A stretch of 64,000 bases of DNA, from the NCBI GenBank assembly GCA_014898415.1, contig RCTD01000006.1:930001-994000 (forward strand). Direction: 5' to 3'. Source of the DNA: Stromatinia cepivora (lineage: Eukaryota > Ascomycota > Leotiomycetes > Helotiales > Sclerotiniaceae). The position numbers and the translations under genes are program-made. The first letter of the stretch is position 1, and every line of letters begins with the position of its first letter. Below are positions 1-11,562 of this stretch, in pieces. Under the pieces are notes generated by a model. The model was not told the origin of the DNA, searched no databases, and saw nothing but the letters and a program-made list of their open reading frames with translations.

Positions 1-608
1 AAAGTTTAATATATGCTGCACCCAGAACAGAGATTAAGGAGTTACAACAAGTGCGGGCATTACTGTGCGAGAAGTACGGGAAGGAGTTCGCATTGCAAGC
101 TATGGAGAATAGTGACGAGAAGGTATCGGAGAAGGTGTTAAAGAAGCTATCTGTTACTCCACCAGCGCAAGAATTAGTGAATGGGTATTTGGAGGAGATT
201 GCCAGGACGTACGGAGTTGACTGGCCAAAAAGAGCAAAGGAGGATCTTGGACAAGCCCCGGAATTCGTAGATGATGACGATGGCGAGAACCCGAGTGGCG
301 GGCAGGCACAAAAGAACTTAGAGGCGCCGCTGGTAGCAGATGGTAGAGCCGATGAGGAGAGAGAGGAATTGATTAAAGCTACTCCGCCGAGGAATTTTGG
401 GCCCTCGAGCCCATTGAGAGTTAACCCGCCCAGCCCCAGTACGGACAATCTACACCCAAGAGTGCGTGGAGCGTTAGACCTAAAGCCAACAAAGAAGATG
501 CAAACTGCGAATGCCCAAAAAACTGGCATCCAAAGTAAGGGCCCAGTTGGTGGTACGATACCAGATGTGGATGAGTTAGCGGCGAGATTTGCAGCACTAA
601 AGAAATGA
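1..608 (+). CDS. IST1: IST1-like regulator of Vps4 (ESCRT-III associated), 5' end outside window
   Basis: IST1 proteins bind ESCRT-III and the AAA ATPase Vps4 and tune multivesicular-body sorting. The frame is open to the window edge: reading from base 3 gives SLIYAAPRTEIKELQQVR followed by a block with CEKYGKEF and VNGYLEEIA, which is the characteristic end of the IST1 (DUF292) helical domain. A low-complexity Pro/Ser-rich linker follows. The last residues, DELAARFAALKK, look like a MIT-interacting motif (MIM1), as expected at the C-terminus of IST1. Only about 200 C-terminal residues are present; the start and the first helices lie upstream. The stop is TGA at 606-608. Confidence 0.85.
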   Translation, partial: SLIYAAPRTEIKELQQVRALLCEKYGKEFALQAMENSDEKVSEKVLKKLSVTPPAQELVNGYLEEIARTYGVDWPKRAKEDLGQAPEFVDDDDGENPSGGQAQKNLEAPLVADGRADEEREELIKATPPRNFGPSSPLRVNPPSPSTDNLHPRVRGALDLKPTKKMQTANAQKTGIQSKGPVGGTIPDVDELAARFAALKK

Positions 609-887
609 AAGAGGTCATAGAATATTGCAAGCACAGGTGGAGTTGGGAGTTGGGAGGAAAATTCAGGCAGACATAGGGATCTATTTTCAACTCGCCGTCA
701 ATTTGTACCACTATTTGGGTGCTGTGTGATGAATTTATCCGGGACCATTATCATGACCACTGCAGGGCAAAAGTTTAATCATAAAATCGCTCATCCATTA
801 AGAACTTCATCTCCTAAGCCCCAGCCCTGAACCAATTTAAGTTTTCCTTCTTACGATGCCGAAGCGGTATCAATCTTCTTTCCATCC

Positions 888-1973
888 CTAAGCTTCTCTC
901 TTTTTCTGATGAAAGTCATGCAATAGGGGCTTAACGTTTCCATCATACCCACTCTTCTTCATCCACTCCTTCACCGACCTTATTCTCCCCGGCAAGATCT
1001 CATCCATCAAAACCCAATCTTTTCTTACCTTGCCACTCTTCCAGAACCTCCAGAATCCACCAAAATTCTCCCGATATGTTTGCAATGTTCCTTCGTCCCC
1101 AGGAGCACTATGTCCAAACTTCGCATCCGGATCAGGGAAGAGCCCAAGATCAAACCAGCCATCAATCGTCACATCCCTATACACCGCTTTCTTGCCGGTA
1201 ACCTCCGTCAACGCAGCTGGTAAATCAGCCCAAACCACTTCTTGAGAAGCAACATGGAGATTAAGTCCATTACTACGTTCCGCATGATCAAACACCCATC
1301 TAGCATACTTCCCGAAATCCTCCAATGCAATCAACGGTGCACTTCCCCTCGGACCCAGCGGCGCAATAAAAGCCAAAGCCTCTGGATCCTCCTTATCCGG
1401 ATGCGGAGCCAACAACTCATTCAACATTTCCATATACAAACAACTAGTCAAAATACTCCACTTCATCTTCTTCGTGTCCTGCACGCTAATCCACTCCGCA
1501 ACTTTGGCTTTGGCATCCATATGCCCATCCCTGTAATCATTATCAAAATCCGACATCTTGAGTGAATATTCGAGACTGGAGTACAAGAAATGTTGCAATT
1601 TGTGTGTGCGTGCGATCTCGTAATATCGGATGCCCCAATAGATTTCAGCTTTTTCGCCGATGGCACCACCGTTGGTGTTGATGAAGGCGTGCGTGCAGCC
1701 TGAGAAGAATTTGTGGAGATCGTGCTCAGAGTAGATGTCGCCTTCGACAATGGTTACTCCAGGGAGGTGCGCAAGTTCTTGCGCGTGCTGAGAATTAGCG
1801 CGGCGGGTTATAAGGCGAATGTTGTAGGCGCCGTCTTGTGCGAGTTCTAGGAGGTGTTAGTGAGATCCTTGAGTTTTATGGATGTGGGTTATGGAAAATG
1901 TACCTTTGACAACAGGCATGCCTTGGACTCCGGTGCCTCCAATGACTAGGACGAGGGGTTTTGTGGACGCCAT
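888..1973 (-). CDS. NmrA-like family NAD(P)-binding protein
   Basis: Two exons: 1904-1973 and 888-1846, with a 57-nt intron (donor GTACAT, acceptor CTCCTAG). The joined frame gives about 342 residues. The N-terminus MASTKPLVLVIGGTGVQG contains the glycine-rich Rossmann dinucleotide-binding loop GGTGVQG, and a second-strand TRR follows. Later segments (NTNGGAIGEKAEIYWG, HFLYSSLE, SILTSCLYMEM) match the NmrA/HSCARG family. These proteins are atypical short-chain dehydrogenases that lack the catalytic Tyr/Lys pair and act as redox sensors or transcription co-regulators. The substrate or partner cannot be told from sequence. The start codon is fixed by the Rossmann motif directly after it. Confidence 0.85.
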
Positions 1974-3365
1974 TGCTTTTGTAATTTTCAGGAATTGTGT
2001 ATTAGACTTATATTGAAATTGTTGAAATGTATTGAATTAGATGAATTGAAGAGACTCGTCTATACAAAGTCTGTCCAAACCTTTTTGTAAGATAAAAGCC
2101 TTCAACATATACCTTTCCTCATATCACTAATCACATCCCATGCCTTCCACGTTTTCAGTCCCAAGCCGAAGGAGTAATATATGAACCGTTGCACCATCGC
2201 CAACCTCCCTTCAGCTCATAGGGTAGTTATTAATCATTCCACCCACATCTAAAATCCGCACCAGCATAAATATTTCTCATCTTCCCCGCGCAATATCTTT
2301 ATCCTCAGCGCCACAATCGAGGTGCCATTTAAGCGAGCCCCTCAGGAGCCGATGTTGAGTAATGAATAGTAATCATAGAACAAAAGAGAATGCTTACTCC
2401 GCAATGCATGTAGAACTTTTGATGACTTTAAGTAGTGAAAGCACGGATTGTAATCGGAGATTAGTGATTGTGCTGATTTTATTTTTGATGATTGGTTGGT
2501 ATAGTTTTAGACAATTGCAGTTGTGCAACCATGGAAATGAGGGCTTTGATCATGATACCAGAATTTGTATTTCTGGCGTTTCTTTGTGGTCTTGGGAGCT
2601 TTTGTGCGTAGAAATTTTGAGTTGGACTCATCCGAGTCCTTCCCATCCTTTTGAAGTGTGAGTAAAAGCCTTTCTAATCGGAGAATAATGATCAGGAACA
2701 GTTGAGGATCCTTGAAAACCAGTCAATAATTACAAAATACTCCATACCATGCACTTCAGAAATCGTATCGAATGTCTGACATCTTACCCACACATAAGAT
2801 GGATCTGGATAATGGAGTCTCATTGTTCGAGATGGAGTTAGATAATGAGGTCTGAATATTTTGGAATGGATTGCATGATGAAGGGTTCGTGTAGAGAAAT
2901 ACCACAAATCACTCCATCATAATAATTTACCTTGGAAGCTCATATGCCATCATAAAATCTCGAAATTTGAAGTGTCACACTATTTCATCTTACAGATCTC
3001 CCATCACATTCATGATTCTATACCATGTCATCCCAACTAGCAAAGAAAATTACAAGTATCCTTGAGCATAATTCGCGAGTGCAACTATGCTTGAAGATTC
3101 TACGAGTATATCCAAGGCCTAATAATGTGCCTTAGGATTACCCCAAGACCATACATATTCAACCGCCACGACTTACTTTTGAATAGAGAAGAACAATAAA
3201 TTCGAAAGACGTGGCGTTGTTATCGATAATCTATTTTCTCTACCAAGATGAAGATATAATCAAATATTCCCAATAGTTTCACGAGCCGATCCTCGCATCC
3301 CCAGAAGTTTCTTGGTCTCAAGTTTACAGGTATTACCTTCTACTCTTTAAAACCGTTGGAACACA
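1974..3365. other. Intergenic, no gene recognised
   Basis: About 1.4 kb between the NmrA-like gene and the carbonic-anhydrase relic. It contains the promoter of the NmrA-like gene and otherwise only short open frames of biased composition. I see no domain, splice-linked exon series or repeat here. Confidence 0.5.
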
Positions 3366-3572
3366 GTGAGACTACTCTTTCTTACAGTGAAAACCATTAT
3401 CTGCAACGCGAGTGGACGCACTCCTCCTTTGCCCAGTCTCGCCGCTCTTGATAGCTTGAGAAGTACTGGCACTATCATTGTGACTCATCATACCGACTGC
3501 GTGAACGGTGATGTACCATTATTCAGAGCCTGGCTCCAAACTAGGTCAAAAGGTAAAGCAGCCCGAAATTGA
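3366..3572 (+). pseudogene. Relic of a beta-carbonic-anhydrase-like gene
   Basis: A 68-codon frame carries NASGRTPPLPSLAALDSL and then TIIVTHHTDC. This reproduces the order and spacing of the beta-carbonic anhydrase core: a 'RNAsGR' strand, a helix with ALD, and the zinc-site strand ending HHTDCG. The usual Arg before NASGR is Cys here. The conserved Gly after HHTDC is lost and the following sequence does not match the family, so the reading frame is probably broken. No upstream exon with the first zinc Cys (CxDxR) is visible. I read it as a decayed fragment. An alternative is one exon of a highly diverged gene. Confidence 0.4.
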
Positions 3573-4447
3573 TCTACCCGCTAGAGAAAAACTTTGTTCC
3601 CATCTGCAAAACTCAAAGCATTTTGTATCCGTAGCTGAAAGAATTGATGACAGATACGGATTCTCTGTGAACGTCAGAAAGTACTAAACTCGGTGTCTTC
3701 AGCTCTTTGAGAGCATATCGCATATTTTCAGAATTGTTTTATTTTTCCGATGCGTCTCACGAGCTGGAGCCCTAGCAGGGCTACGCCCATACCGCTGACG
3801 ATGATTTTACATTTGCCATTTCCAATGTTTCGTGCTGTGTGGGAAAGAAAAACACTTTAAAACGCGAGCGTAGCGCAAATCCATGAGGTAGCATGGTAGC
3901 ACAGCTTCCCAATTGTGTAACCATACTGCAAAAACTCCACGCGGCACCATGACAATGTTCGATGCGGGTAGGTCGTAGAAGAATACCAATTTGCCCAAGA
4001 CTATTCTTTCTCACCAGCTTGTAAAACTGGCATCCTGATGACCAAATCAAAATTTTTATACTTGGAAAGTACAATTGCTGAACTTGGAGACCAGTACCTC
4101 CGCACTAACCTACCAAAAATCATGAGAACTCAGAATTAGCGCTACTATAAAGATATTCAGCGGTATTTTGAATCATTGTAATTTGTATATAGGATGAGCT
4201 TTGCTCCAAGAAGGCATCGAGTTTATGATACAAGAGTATTCAAATGGCTATGGGGAACACTGTATGCTTGAGCGCAGTGGAGTAGAAAGCACCTTTTTAA
4301 TTTGGTCATCCCATCTAAATCCGTGTATTAACACACCTAGGGCTTGATCCTACAAATCGTCGAATGTACCCTCAACAATTATAGAGATTTGATTATACAT
4401 CGGAGATCAGCCATAGCCACGTCTGCGTCCGTGTCATCCTCCCATCT
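3573..4447. other. Intergenic, nothing recognised
   Basis: About 0.9 kb. Minus-strand open frames at 3781-4074 overlap one another and show no family motif. The right part holds the 3' flank of the IF3-like gene. Confidence 0.4.
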
Positions 4448-6133
4448 CTAAATCATATCCTCAAACTTCGACCGAATAGGACTTGCCCTCTTCCTCCTCA
4501 AAACTAGTTCTCTTTGTTCTCTTATCTGCATGCTCCTTCTCAGACTTAACGACCTCTGTTTTTCGACTTTCAAGATAGTCGGTGCTGCAGGTCGAGGAGA
4601 GCGTAGAAGCAATGCTCTCTTTGCAATATCTCTCGCCGACTCTTTGTACTGGATTAATCGTACCCTTCTTTCACTTTTTTCTGGTCTCGCTTTCATCTGT
4701 GTCCGTTTCGTGTAATGATCCACTGTACTTGACATAAACTTAGCTCTTAGCTCTGTCTTTCTCGCGCTTCTCCGAGCCAAAAATAATGCTCTCATCGCCT
4801 CGCGCTCCTTTCGTTGATTCTGCGTCACTCTCAGCTTTTCTTTCCTTCGTTCCCAACGCATCCTCAATATTCTCTTTCGTGTGAGACGAGCACCCAACAT
4901 GACCCGTCCACGTGCTTGATACCTAAGCCTTTCCTGAAGTCTTCGCGCTTGCTTATCCTTCGTTTTCTGTCGTCGCGCCAAGTTTACCTCCTTGAACATT
5001 GTTCTAAGATGTTCCTCACGCTCCTGAATGTGTCTCTGTCGTTCGAGAACATGATCAAAAGATTTTCCCTGCTTTCGCAAGCTTGCAATTTCTTCTTTGT
5101 CTTGTTTTAACCTCCATTGCCGATCCTTTATCATCTCCCTTCCCCTTTTCATCACGAATTCGGGGGTCCCTTCAAGCTGAACCATCTTCTTCTGCGCAAG
5201 CGATACCCATTTTTCTTCTTTACGAAGTTCCCGTCTCCCCACAACCCATACAATTTCTCTTCCATCACTCCTGGGCCTAATATTAATCCTGGAATTAGTG
5301 GGCAATTGCCGCTGAATGACTTGGGGATGAAGAGCCAAGCCACCCGGTATCTCCATCAACTTCTCAAGCATCTCACTTTCGCTGTACTTAGAGCGATTCG
5401 TAAAATGTATATGGAACTCCGCATTAAAATTGTGCGTTTCTAAAAAGTAATAGGCCTTCGCCAACATCACACTCAAGGTAACGCCGTCAACATCGTTCCG
5501 AAGATGTATCAGTTTCGCACCACCCCGACCTCCTTTGTGTTTCATTTTCTGTCCGGGTTTTGGCACCATCCAAGCTTTTCGTTTGACTAGAAGATACTCA
5601 TGGAGGTTTGTTGGACCAATGTCATCGACATGCTCAGATATTTCGCCCACGCGAGCGGGGTCCACACTCGAGGCATTTTCGAATCCAATTCTAGGCACTA
5701 GCATCCAGCTAGTGCCGACACCCGGATCCAAAATTGCATTTTCTCTATCACCCAGGTACTTTTGCATCGCATCTCTTATTGACATTACGCCCACAAACAC
5801 ATGCGGCTTGCTATTGGGCTTTTTTTCGGCTTCTCTCCATAAAATTATCTTCCGTGATTGATATCCCGTATGATCAAAGGCCGATAGGCTGACAAAATTC
5901 AAAATCTTATGGTTATCAGCTTGTAACTTGTTATGCCTTATCCTTTCGGCGATTCGCGACAACATAATGTGGCGACATTGTTGTGGAGGACGAAAAAGAA
6001 TGGAGCGGCGGAACGAATTTGTAGATGGATGCTGCGTTACTTGATGGCAGAATAGGCTAGTAGGAGTACTAAATATTCTTTCATTGAGATACCGTAATAA
6101 AGGACGAGAGGGAATAAGTTTAGTGGTACTCAT
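4448..6133 (-). CDS. Mitochondrial translation initiation factor IF3-like protein (Aim23-type) with long basic tail
   Basis: A single uninterrupted frame of 561 codons. The N-terminus (MSTTKLIPSRPLLRYLNER, then many Arg/Ser and few acidic residues) looks like a mitochondrial presequence. Residues about 190-270 (KMKHKGG, KLIHLRNDVDGVTLSVMLAK, AYYFLETHNFNAEFHIHF) resemble the hinge and start of the IF3 C-terminal domain, where bacterial IF3 has K-E-I-x-L-R and a K-A-x-x-F-L helix. IF3 promotes fMet-tRNA selection on the small ribosomal subunit. After about residue 330 the protein becomes an Arg/Lys/Glu-rich, probably coiled or helical tail of about 230 residues with many RxxR repeats, much longer than in bacterial IF3. 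A mitoribosome-associated protein of another family is the main alternative. Confidence 0.55.
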   Translation of the reverse strand: MSTTKLIPSRPLLRYLNERIFSTPTSLFCHQVTQHPSTNSFRRSILFRPPQQCRHIMLSRIAERIRHNKLQADNHKILNFVSLSAFDHTGYQSRKIILWREAEKKPNSKPHVFVGVMSIRDAMQKYLGDRENAILDPGVGTSWMLVPRIGFENASSVDPARVGEISEHVDDIGPTNLHEYLLVKRKAWMVPKPGQKMKHKGGRGGAKLIHLRNDVDGVTLSVMLAKAYYFLETHNFNAEFHIHFTNRSKYSESEMLEKLMEIPGGLALHPQVIQRQLPTNSRINIRPRSDGREIVWVVGRRELRKEEKWVSLAQKKMVQLEGTPEFVMKRGREMIKDRQWRLKQDKEEIASLRKQGKSFDHVLERQRHIQEREEHLRTMFKEVNLARRQKTKDKQARRLQERLRYQARGRVMLGARLTRKRILRMRWERRKEKLRVTQNQRKEREAMRALFLARRSARKTELRAKFMSSTVDHYTKRTQMKARPEKSERRVRLIQYKESARDIAKRALLLRSPRPAAPTILKVEKQRSLSLRRSMQIREQRELVLRRKRASPIRSKFEDMI

Positions 6134-6777
6134 GGCCGGGAGAGAGGTGGATTGGAGTATCCAGACTTATAAAGAATTTTGGAGTTGATATGGAATTATT
6201 TCAAATCAGGCAGAGTGTTAAAGCGGTGAAGAAATAATAGACTGCAGAAAGTGTAATTTTTGACCGCTCACGTGCTGACCTCGAAGATTCTGTTTCGTAA
6301 ATTCGGTTCTGCCGTAAAGGCGGTCATTGATTTCCGAACAACCTCTTTTGTTGGTAGATTTGTCAGCCACATCTTTTCTCTCCCAGCAACCAATCGGCTG
6401 TTATAATTCAATCCCTTCTTTCCTCCGATTACTGATCACACGAGGCTCAAAAAGATCTTCATCACAATGGATTTCTAAGCTTGAGTGTTTGGGTGGGTAT
6501 ACTAATCGTCCTGCTCTAGCTGAGTAATGTAGCCGATTTCGTCATATCTATTACTAGGTAGTGCTTTCTTTGTGTGGGCTGAGGAGGGGTGGAAGTGGGA
6601 AGAATATATATCAAGCTATGTTATGTAGGAGAAGTTCTTTAAGTTAAAGTTTCAATTCAGATAACATCGACATACAAAGATACTTGAGTATCTAAGAAAT
6701 CGTTTCTCATTCCCTTTTAACTACCAAACTCAATCGTCCATACAAGCAATAAAGATTTCACCTTTCCTATCTTAAAA
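6134..6777. promoter_or_regulatory. Divergent intergenic region between IF3-like gene and reductase
   Basis: The 644-bp gap separates head-to-head genes, so it must contain both promoters. The leader of the + gene from about 6700 is pyrimidine- and A-rich and ends in CTTAAAAATGG, a weak but acceptable start context. No clear binding site stands out. Confidence 0.4.
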
Positions 6778-7926
6778 ATGGCAATTTCATCCCCTAATCA
6801 TAGCACCGTTCTTATAACCGGTATAAATGGTTACATAGCCAGCGTTCTTGGTTTGCACCTTTTAGAAGCAGGGTATTCCATTCGCGGCACCACACGTCGT
6901 CTCTCTAGTACCGAACCACTTCTTAAAGGTCCTTATGCACCTTATATAGATCGAGTGAAGATGTATGAGGTACCTGATATGACTATTTCTGGAGCTTTTG
7001 ATGAAGTTGTTAAAGGTTGGAGTATCCCCACCAGATTAGTTGAACTAAATTAACATCCACAAGGCGTCAATGGAATATTTCACACCGCATCTCCAATCGA
7101 CTTCAGTCTAACAACCTACGCCCAAATGGTCACACCTGCCGTAGATGGCACAAACACCCTTCTCATCTCCGCCCTAAAAGCCGGTTCTCAACTCAAAACA
7201 GTAGTAATAACATCATCCGTCATCGCCGTCACGAACCCTCGCACCGACTCTCACGTCTTCACCGAATCGGACTTTGCATCCGCATATCTTGCCCAAGCAC
7301 AACTTGATCTAAACGAAGGACGCCAAACCCCCGGAGGAGTCCTCTACGGCGCCTCCAAAACAGCCGCCGATCAAGCCGTCTGGAAATTCCTCAATGAGGA
7401 AAAACCAAAATTCGCCATCACGACTATCAACCCCGGTGTAGTAATCGGCCCCCCAGTTCTTCTCCCCAAAACAGGCGACAAATTAAACGAAACACTAAGA
7501 CCACTCTACAATATGCTCTCAGGAACAACCAAAACCATCCCTCCCAATATCGGAAGCGCAAGTTTCGTAGATGTACGTGATGTAGCCCATATGCACATAT
7601 GGGCATACGAGCATCCAGAAAAATCAAACGGAGAGCGCTACATAGCATGTGCCGGATTTGGTCCCGCACAGGCACAAGCTGATATTGTAAGAGCGTATTT
7701 CAAGGAAAAGGGCGAAGAGCAAATTGTGAAAAATATCCCATTAGGAAACCCCGGAGAGGGATATGTGGGATATAATAAGGAAACGGAAAAGGTAGGAAGA
7801 GTGCCATGGACACCGGAGAATCCCAGCGTCAGTGGTGAGAAAGCGCAAAGGGAAATGGGATTTACGTATAAGAGTTTGGTAGAGAGTACGATTGAGACGG
7901 CGGAAGCGATTAGACCTTTACTTTGA
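6778..7926 (+). CDS. NAD(P)-dependent reductase of the dihydroflavonol-reductase/GRE2 type
   Basis: Two exons, 6778-7015 and 7064-7926, with a 48-nt intron (donor GTTGGA, acceptor CACAAG). The join restores EVVKGVNGIFHTASPIDF across the boundary, a hallmark of extended short-chain dehydrogenases, giving 366 residues. The N-terminus VLITGINGYIASVLGLHLL contains the TGxxGxxA cofactor loop, and R and R in GTTRRL suggest NADPH. VVITSSVIAV supplies the catalytic Ser, and LYGASKTAADQAVW supplies YxxxK. The family reduces ketones and aldehydes (methylglyoxal, flavonol-like or polyketide carbonyls). The substrate is not predictable here and no biosynthetic neighbours are present. The donor GTTGGA deviates from the local GTRNGN pattern. 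Confidence 0.88.
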
Positions 7927-8997
7927 GGGAGTTGAAGAGGGAGAAAAAGTCTTGGATTATATCTTTGGATTGAAGGTGTAACATCACATTCATGGATTTT
8001 GTATAACTAGTTAGTTATAGAATAAATAGAATAAATTAAATAAAATTCTGTAGAATTATTACAGGATAAGCCGAAATGCCAAACATACACGTAAGACTAC
8101 ATGCTCTTCACATGATTAAAACCCAAACCCAACATTTCATCTCCAAATCGCAAAGCGCACATACAATACGCAATATAGATAACATCACCAGCTCTGCCAC
8201 GCCAAGCCCTATTTCCTATGGAGCGATGAATGATAAAGGATGAATATGAACAAACCCGGTCGGTCACCGCGTCGCGACCTCCAATCCAATAAACAGAATC
8301 CTCCCCCTTCACATAAGGCGCGTAAATAAATCCCTCGACCCCCATCGCATCGCGACAGAAAATAAACCATCGTGCGTGTATATATATGTACGTACTTAAG
8401 CAAAGCACAGTAAGGTTTGGTAAGTAGTTCAAGACGGGACTTTAAGAGAAGAATTGGAGTGAGGATTGGTGAATCGATGACTCTGGGTGATAGATGGATG
8501 AAGTAAATGAAATGAGGAAGATGAAATTCGTCGATCTTTGTTATCCTACTTTGATAGGGATTTTCAGCAAGACTTTGTTTTTGAGATTTGAGGCTTTTGG
8601 ATGATTGCGTGTGATGGGTTATTGGTCTTAAGGTGGTTTAAGAAGGTTTGGGGTGCAGTGAGTGGCCTTGTCTGGTCTCATTATGTTTTTGTAATCATAC
8701 ATTTACGAGTACGCACTCAACTTCATATGGAGATGGTTATTAAGATGAGGCTCAGTGGCCACGAACTAACATGTGAGAAGGGGGTACATAAAGGACTTGT
8801 TGTGCCGTTTTGACAGTGTTACTTACTGTTGTCCTGACGTTTCATGCATTGTTTTCTTTTCTTATTCATGTATTCACACTGGTGACGTTAACACTTGCTT
8901 AGTTTCAATCTTTGGTTTTTTTTTTGAGGAGGGTGTAATTTTTACTACTTTCGATTTGAATCGAGTGATTTGTAAGACTTACGAGTCTAGGCACCCG
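7927..8997. other. Intergenic, nothing recognised
   Basis: About 1.07 kb between two + strand genes. Open frames at 8097-8432 (-) and 8601-8813 (+) have no family features. The region is presumably 3' UTR of the reductase plus promoter of the secreted-protein gene. Confidence 0.4.
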
Positions 8998-9636
8998 ATG
9001 ATCTTTCGCAAAATAGTTCTTTTCGCCTTTATTGGCAGTGCTATTGCTGTTGCGATAGTGGAAGGGCGAGCAAAGAGCTCTTCCACTACAACTTCTCCAA
9101 TTATTTCCTCAACCACATCTTCATCCACCTCCTCCTCCAGCACCATCCAAACAACCGGCACCCTAACCGCCAACTTCGCCGCCTCTGCCACAGCCGCAAC
9201 CGCAACATGCGGCTCTGGGTTCCTCCCCGAAACAGCCACAAACCAAGCGCGCGCCGTCCTCCAAGCCAACACCACCAGCACCTGCGCCACCATCCAACCG
9301 GGCTGGCCTTGTTTCGGGCTCGGTATGAAGGGCAGCGAAGATACCGTCTCGAGTTTAACGGGGGCTTTTGGGAGTATTCAATATTATGGAACTATTGCAT
9401 TTCTATGTAATTTGAGTGAGGTGCCGATGATGATTTTGGGGTTGGATGTGGATATTTTGGATGATTTGATTTATGTGAAGCATTGTGCGAATTATACGCC
9501 GGCGGCGTTGATGAGTCCCGGGGAGTGGGTGTATGGGTATTTGGATTGGGATACGGTGGCTAAGGTGGGACAGAGTAGTGAGTTGTGTACTCATGTTATG
9601 AGTTCGGTTGTTGCTTATCCTAGTCCTATGTCGTAG
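8998..9636 (+). CDS. Ser/Thr-rich secreted hypothetical protein
   Basis: I do not recognise a family. The chosen ATG at 8998 begins MIFRKIVLFAFIGSAIAVAIVEG, a good signal peptide (basic n-region, hydrophobic core). A stretch rich in Ser/Thr follows at residues about 27-60, a likely O-glycosylated linker. The remaining 150 residues contain six cysteines (TATCGSG, STCATI, WPCFG, FLCNL, KHCAN, ELCTH), compatible with three disulfides. Length is 212 residues. The frame is open about 75 codons further upstream, but that extension is low-quality and would bury the signal peptide. No GPI-type hydrophobic tail is seen. A cell-wall or apoplastic protein is an inference. Confidence 0.6.
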   Translation: MIFRKIVLFAFIGSAIAVAIVEGRAKSSSTTTSPIISSTTSSSTSSSSTIQTTGTLTANFAASATAATATCGSGFLPETATNQARAVLQANTTSTCATIQPGWPCFGLGMKGSEDTVSSLTGAFGSIQYYGTIAFLCNLSEVPMMILGLDVDILDDLIYVKHCANYTPAALMSPGEWVYGYLDWDTVAKVGQSSELCTHVMSSVVAYPSPMS

Positions 9637-11562
9637 TTGTGAATTTGAGGGTTTGAGTAGGTAGTTTGTTGGTATTTTCTGTGTGTTGGTTTGTACATTA
9701 GGATGTAATATCAATTGGTTTTTTCAATAATTTGATGTTTCGTTGTCAATCATGACTTGTTGAAAAATAGAATACGGAATAACCGGAAATGATGTCTGGC
9801 ACAATGAACATGCAGTAATCACTTGAAGTAAAAGTTGGTACCATGAACAATTAGCTTCCTCGATATACGGTTGTTTCATCGCGGAAGCAATTTGTTGCAA
9901 TCACGAATCTTGAGTGAGCTGCTCTCAACCCAACATTGAGTCTTGAACGGCAGAATGCATATAGCTCAACGCAAACGGTTTGCCGCAACGATCGGATGCT
10001 CATTAGTTCTAGGTCTTGCTTAGGACGAAGAATCCTCGATGAAATGCTGGATCTTGGAATGAGATTTAAATACCATTGAACTGATGGAGACGATTGTATT
10101 GATTTCAAATACAGTACTTTCATGGTGGTTCCATAGTATCTTACTGATATTATCCACCAAATGCTATCCTTATCAGCTAAGATCTGTGCCCTTTCTTCCA
10201 CTTTGCACATCACAATGACTTTTACATTTTGCCAGCGTCAATACAGGAAAAAGAAGAATCTCATCAAATAGGATATTAAACTCTCAAACCCTCATGATAA
10301 AATTCTATTCAAGGAGGAAATATTGAAGACGGGAACAAAATACCTTCTTTGGCTGTGGTGGATACCAAAATAAAGATGTGACGAACGAACAACATTGTGC
10401 TTTCAATAGCTAGAACAACCCCACCTCATCTCACATCCTACCGGATCTGGCCCCCTCAAATGCAACTAGCAATTGGGCTTCTTTTTTTCTTTTTTTCTTC
10501 AATTCTTCATACAGGACAGATAACAAACATATTAAGAAATCGAAAGTGTGTAGATGATATATGAGTCAGTGTCTCATTGAAGTCATGTTGTTCTTTTCTG
10601 GTGTGTTTCTTCATCATCAGCAGATTTGTTGAAAAGAGCTGGATTCCATCAGACGATACCTAAGAATCACATGCCAAAAGAAAAGATACATGATAGGGAT
10701 CCGTAATTACTAGGGACACACTAGGGTATCTAGATGTTGTCTTTAAAAAGGTCAAACATTTGAAAAGACCACGATTCTTTTAATAATTGGTATAGAATTG
10801 AAAAGATGGGTCATGAAGATATAAATGATGAAATATGGTTTATTGATTACGGCATTTATACAAAGAAAAGAGAAGAGAAGAGAGTGTAATATAATATAAT
10901 AGAAGAATTAGAACAGGAAACAAGGATAAATCAATATCCCTATCCCGTAGCTTAGCGTACCGCACCGTACCATAAATCATTAGAACCGTGCGTACCAGCT
11001 TTTTTTTAGTGTGGCGCCTCTATTATGACGTCCCCATCATTAACCAATTCACTTGTCTGTAAAGCCTGGAAGCCTGTAAAAGGTCATAAAGTATATTGAA
11101 ATTCAAAATTCTCAGGGCAAGAACAGGATTGCTCGCGTGCCTGATTATACGCTAAACTTAATTTGTTGGCACTAACACCAAAAATAAATCCATATCAATC
11201 ATATCAATTTGTCTGGCCTGTGCAAGGTGCAAGTGCGACCATATTAACTCCACTCCTACTTATTCACACTATACTACTGCAGCTTTTCGTAGGAAGAAAA
11301 GGACAAAAGAATCAACCGGAATTCTTCTTCCCAGCTTTCGTCATAACACAATTCAATTCAATCCCAAACTAATCTGTGAAAGACTATTTCTGTTCCTTTT
11401 AAACAAAAAAAGGTTTACCAAATACAACATCAAAGAATACACAACCAACACATTACATCCCATCAACAAAATCAACCAACTCCACTTCGCAAGCTTATCA
11501 TCAAAAGCATCCTCGACTACCCTTCCTTCTTCGATACACAACCATCAAAATTTACACATATT
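9637..11562. other. Long intergenic region upstream of reticulon
   Basis: About 1.9 kb with no convincing gene. A frame at 9851-10213 (-) has no recognised motif. A polypyrimidine tract lies near 10478-10510, and a CRE half-site ATGACGTCC near 11026. The last 250 bp is A/C-rich 5' leader of the reticulon gene. Confidence 0.4.

Noticed and set aside
421..711. Minus-strand open frame opposite the IST1-like gene
   Set aside because: It overlaps a clearly conserved coding frame and has no family features; it is an antisense shadow.
1030..1565. Plus-strand frames across the NmrA-like gene
   Set aside because: Antisense to an exon with strong Rossmann-family motifs.
8097..8432. Minus-strand frame of 111 codons
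   Set aside because: No motif, no splice partners, and two overlapping frames of similar length in the same stretch suggest chance.
6778..9636. Possible secondary-metabolite cluster around the reductase
   Set aside because: No polyketide synthase, NRPS, terpene cyclase, P450 or transcription factor lies nearby; one reductase is not a cluster.
9403..9714. Minus-strand frame opposite the secreted-protein gene
   Set aside because: His/Asn/Arg-rich antisense shadow of the signal-peptide-bearing frame.
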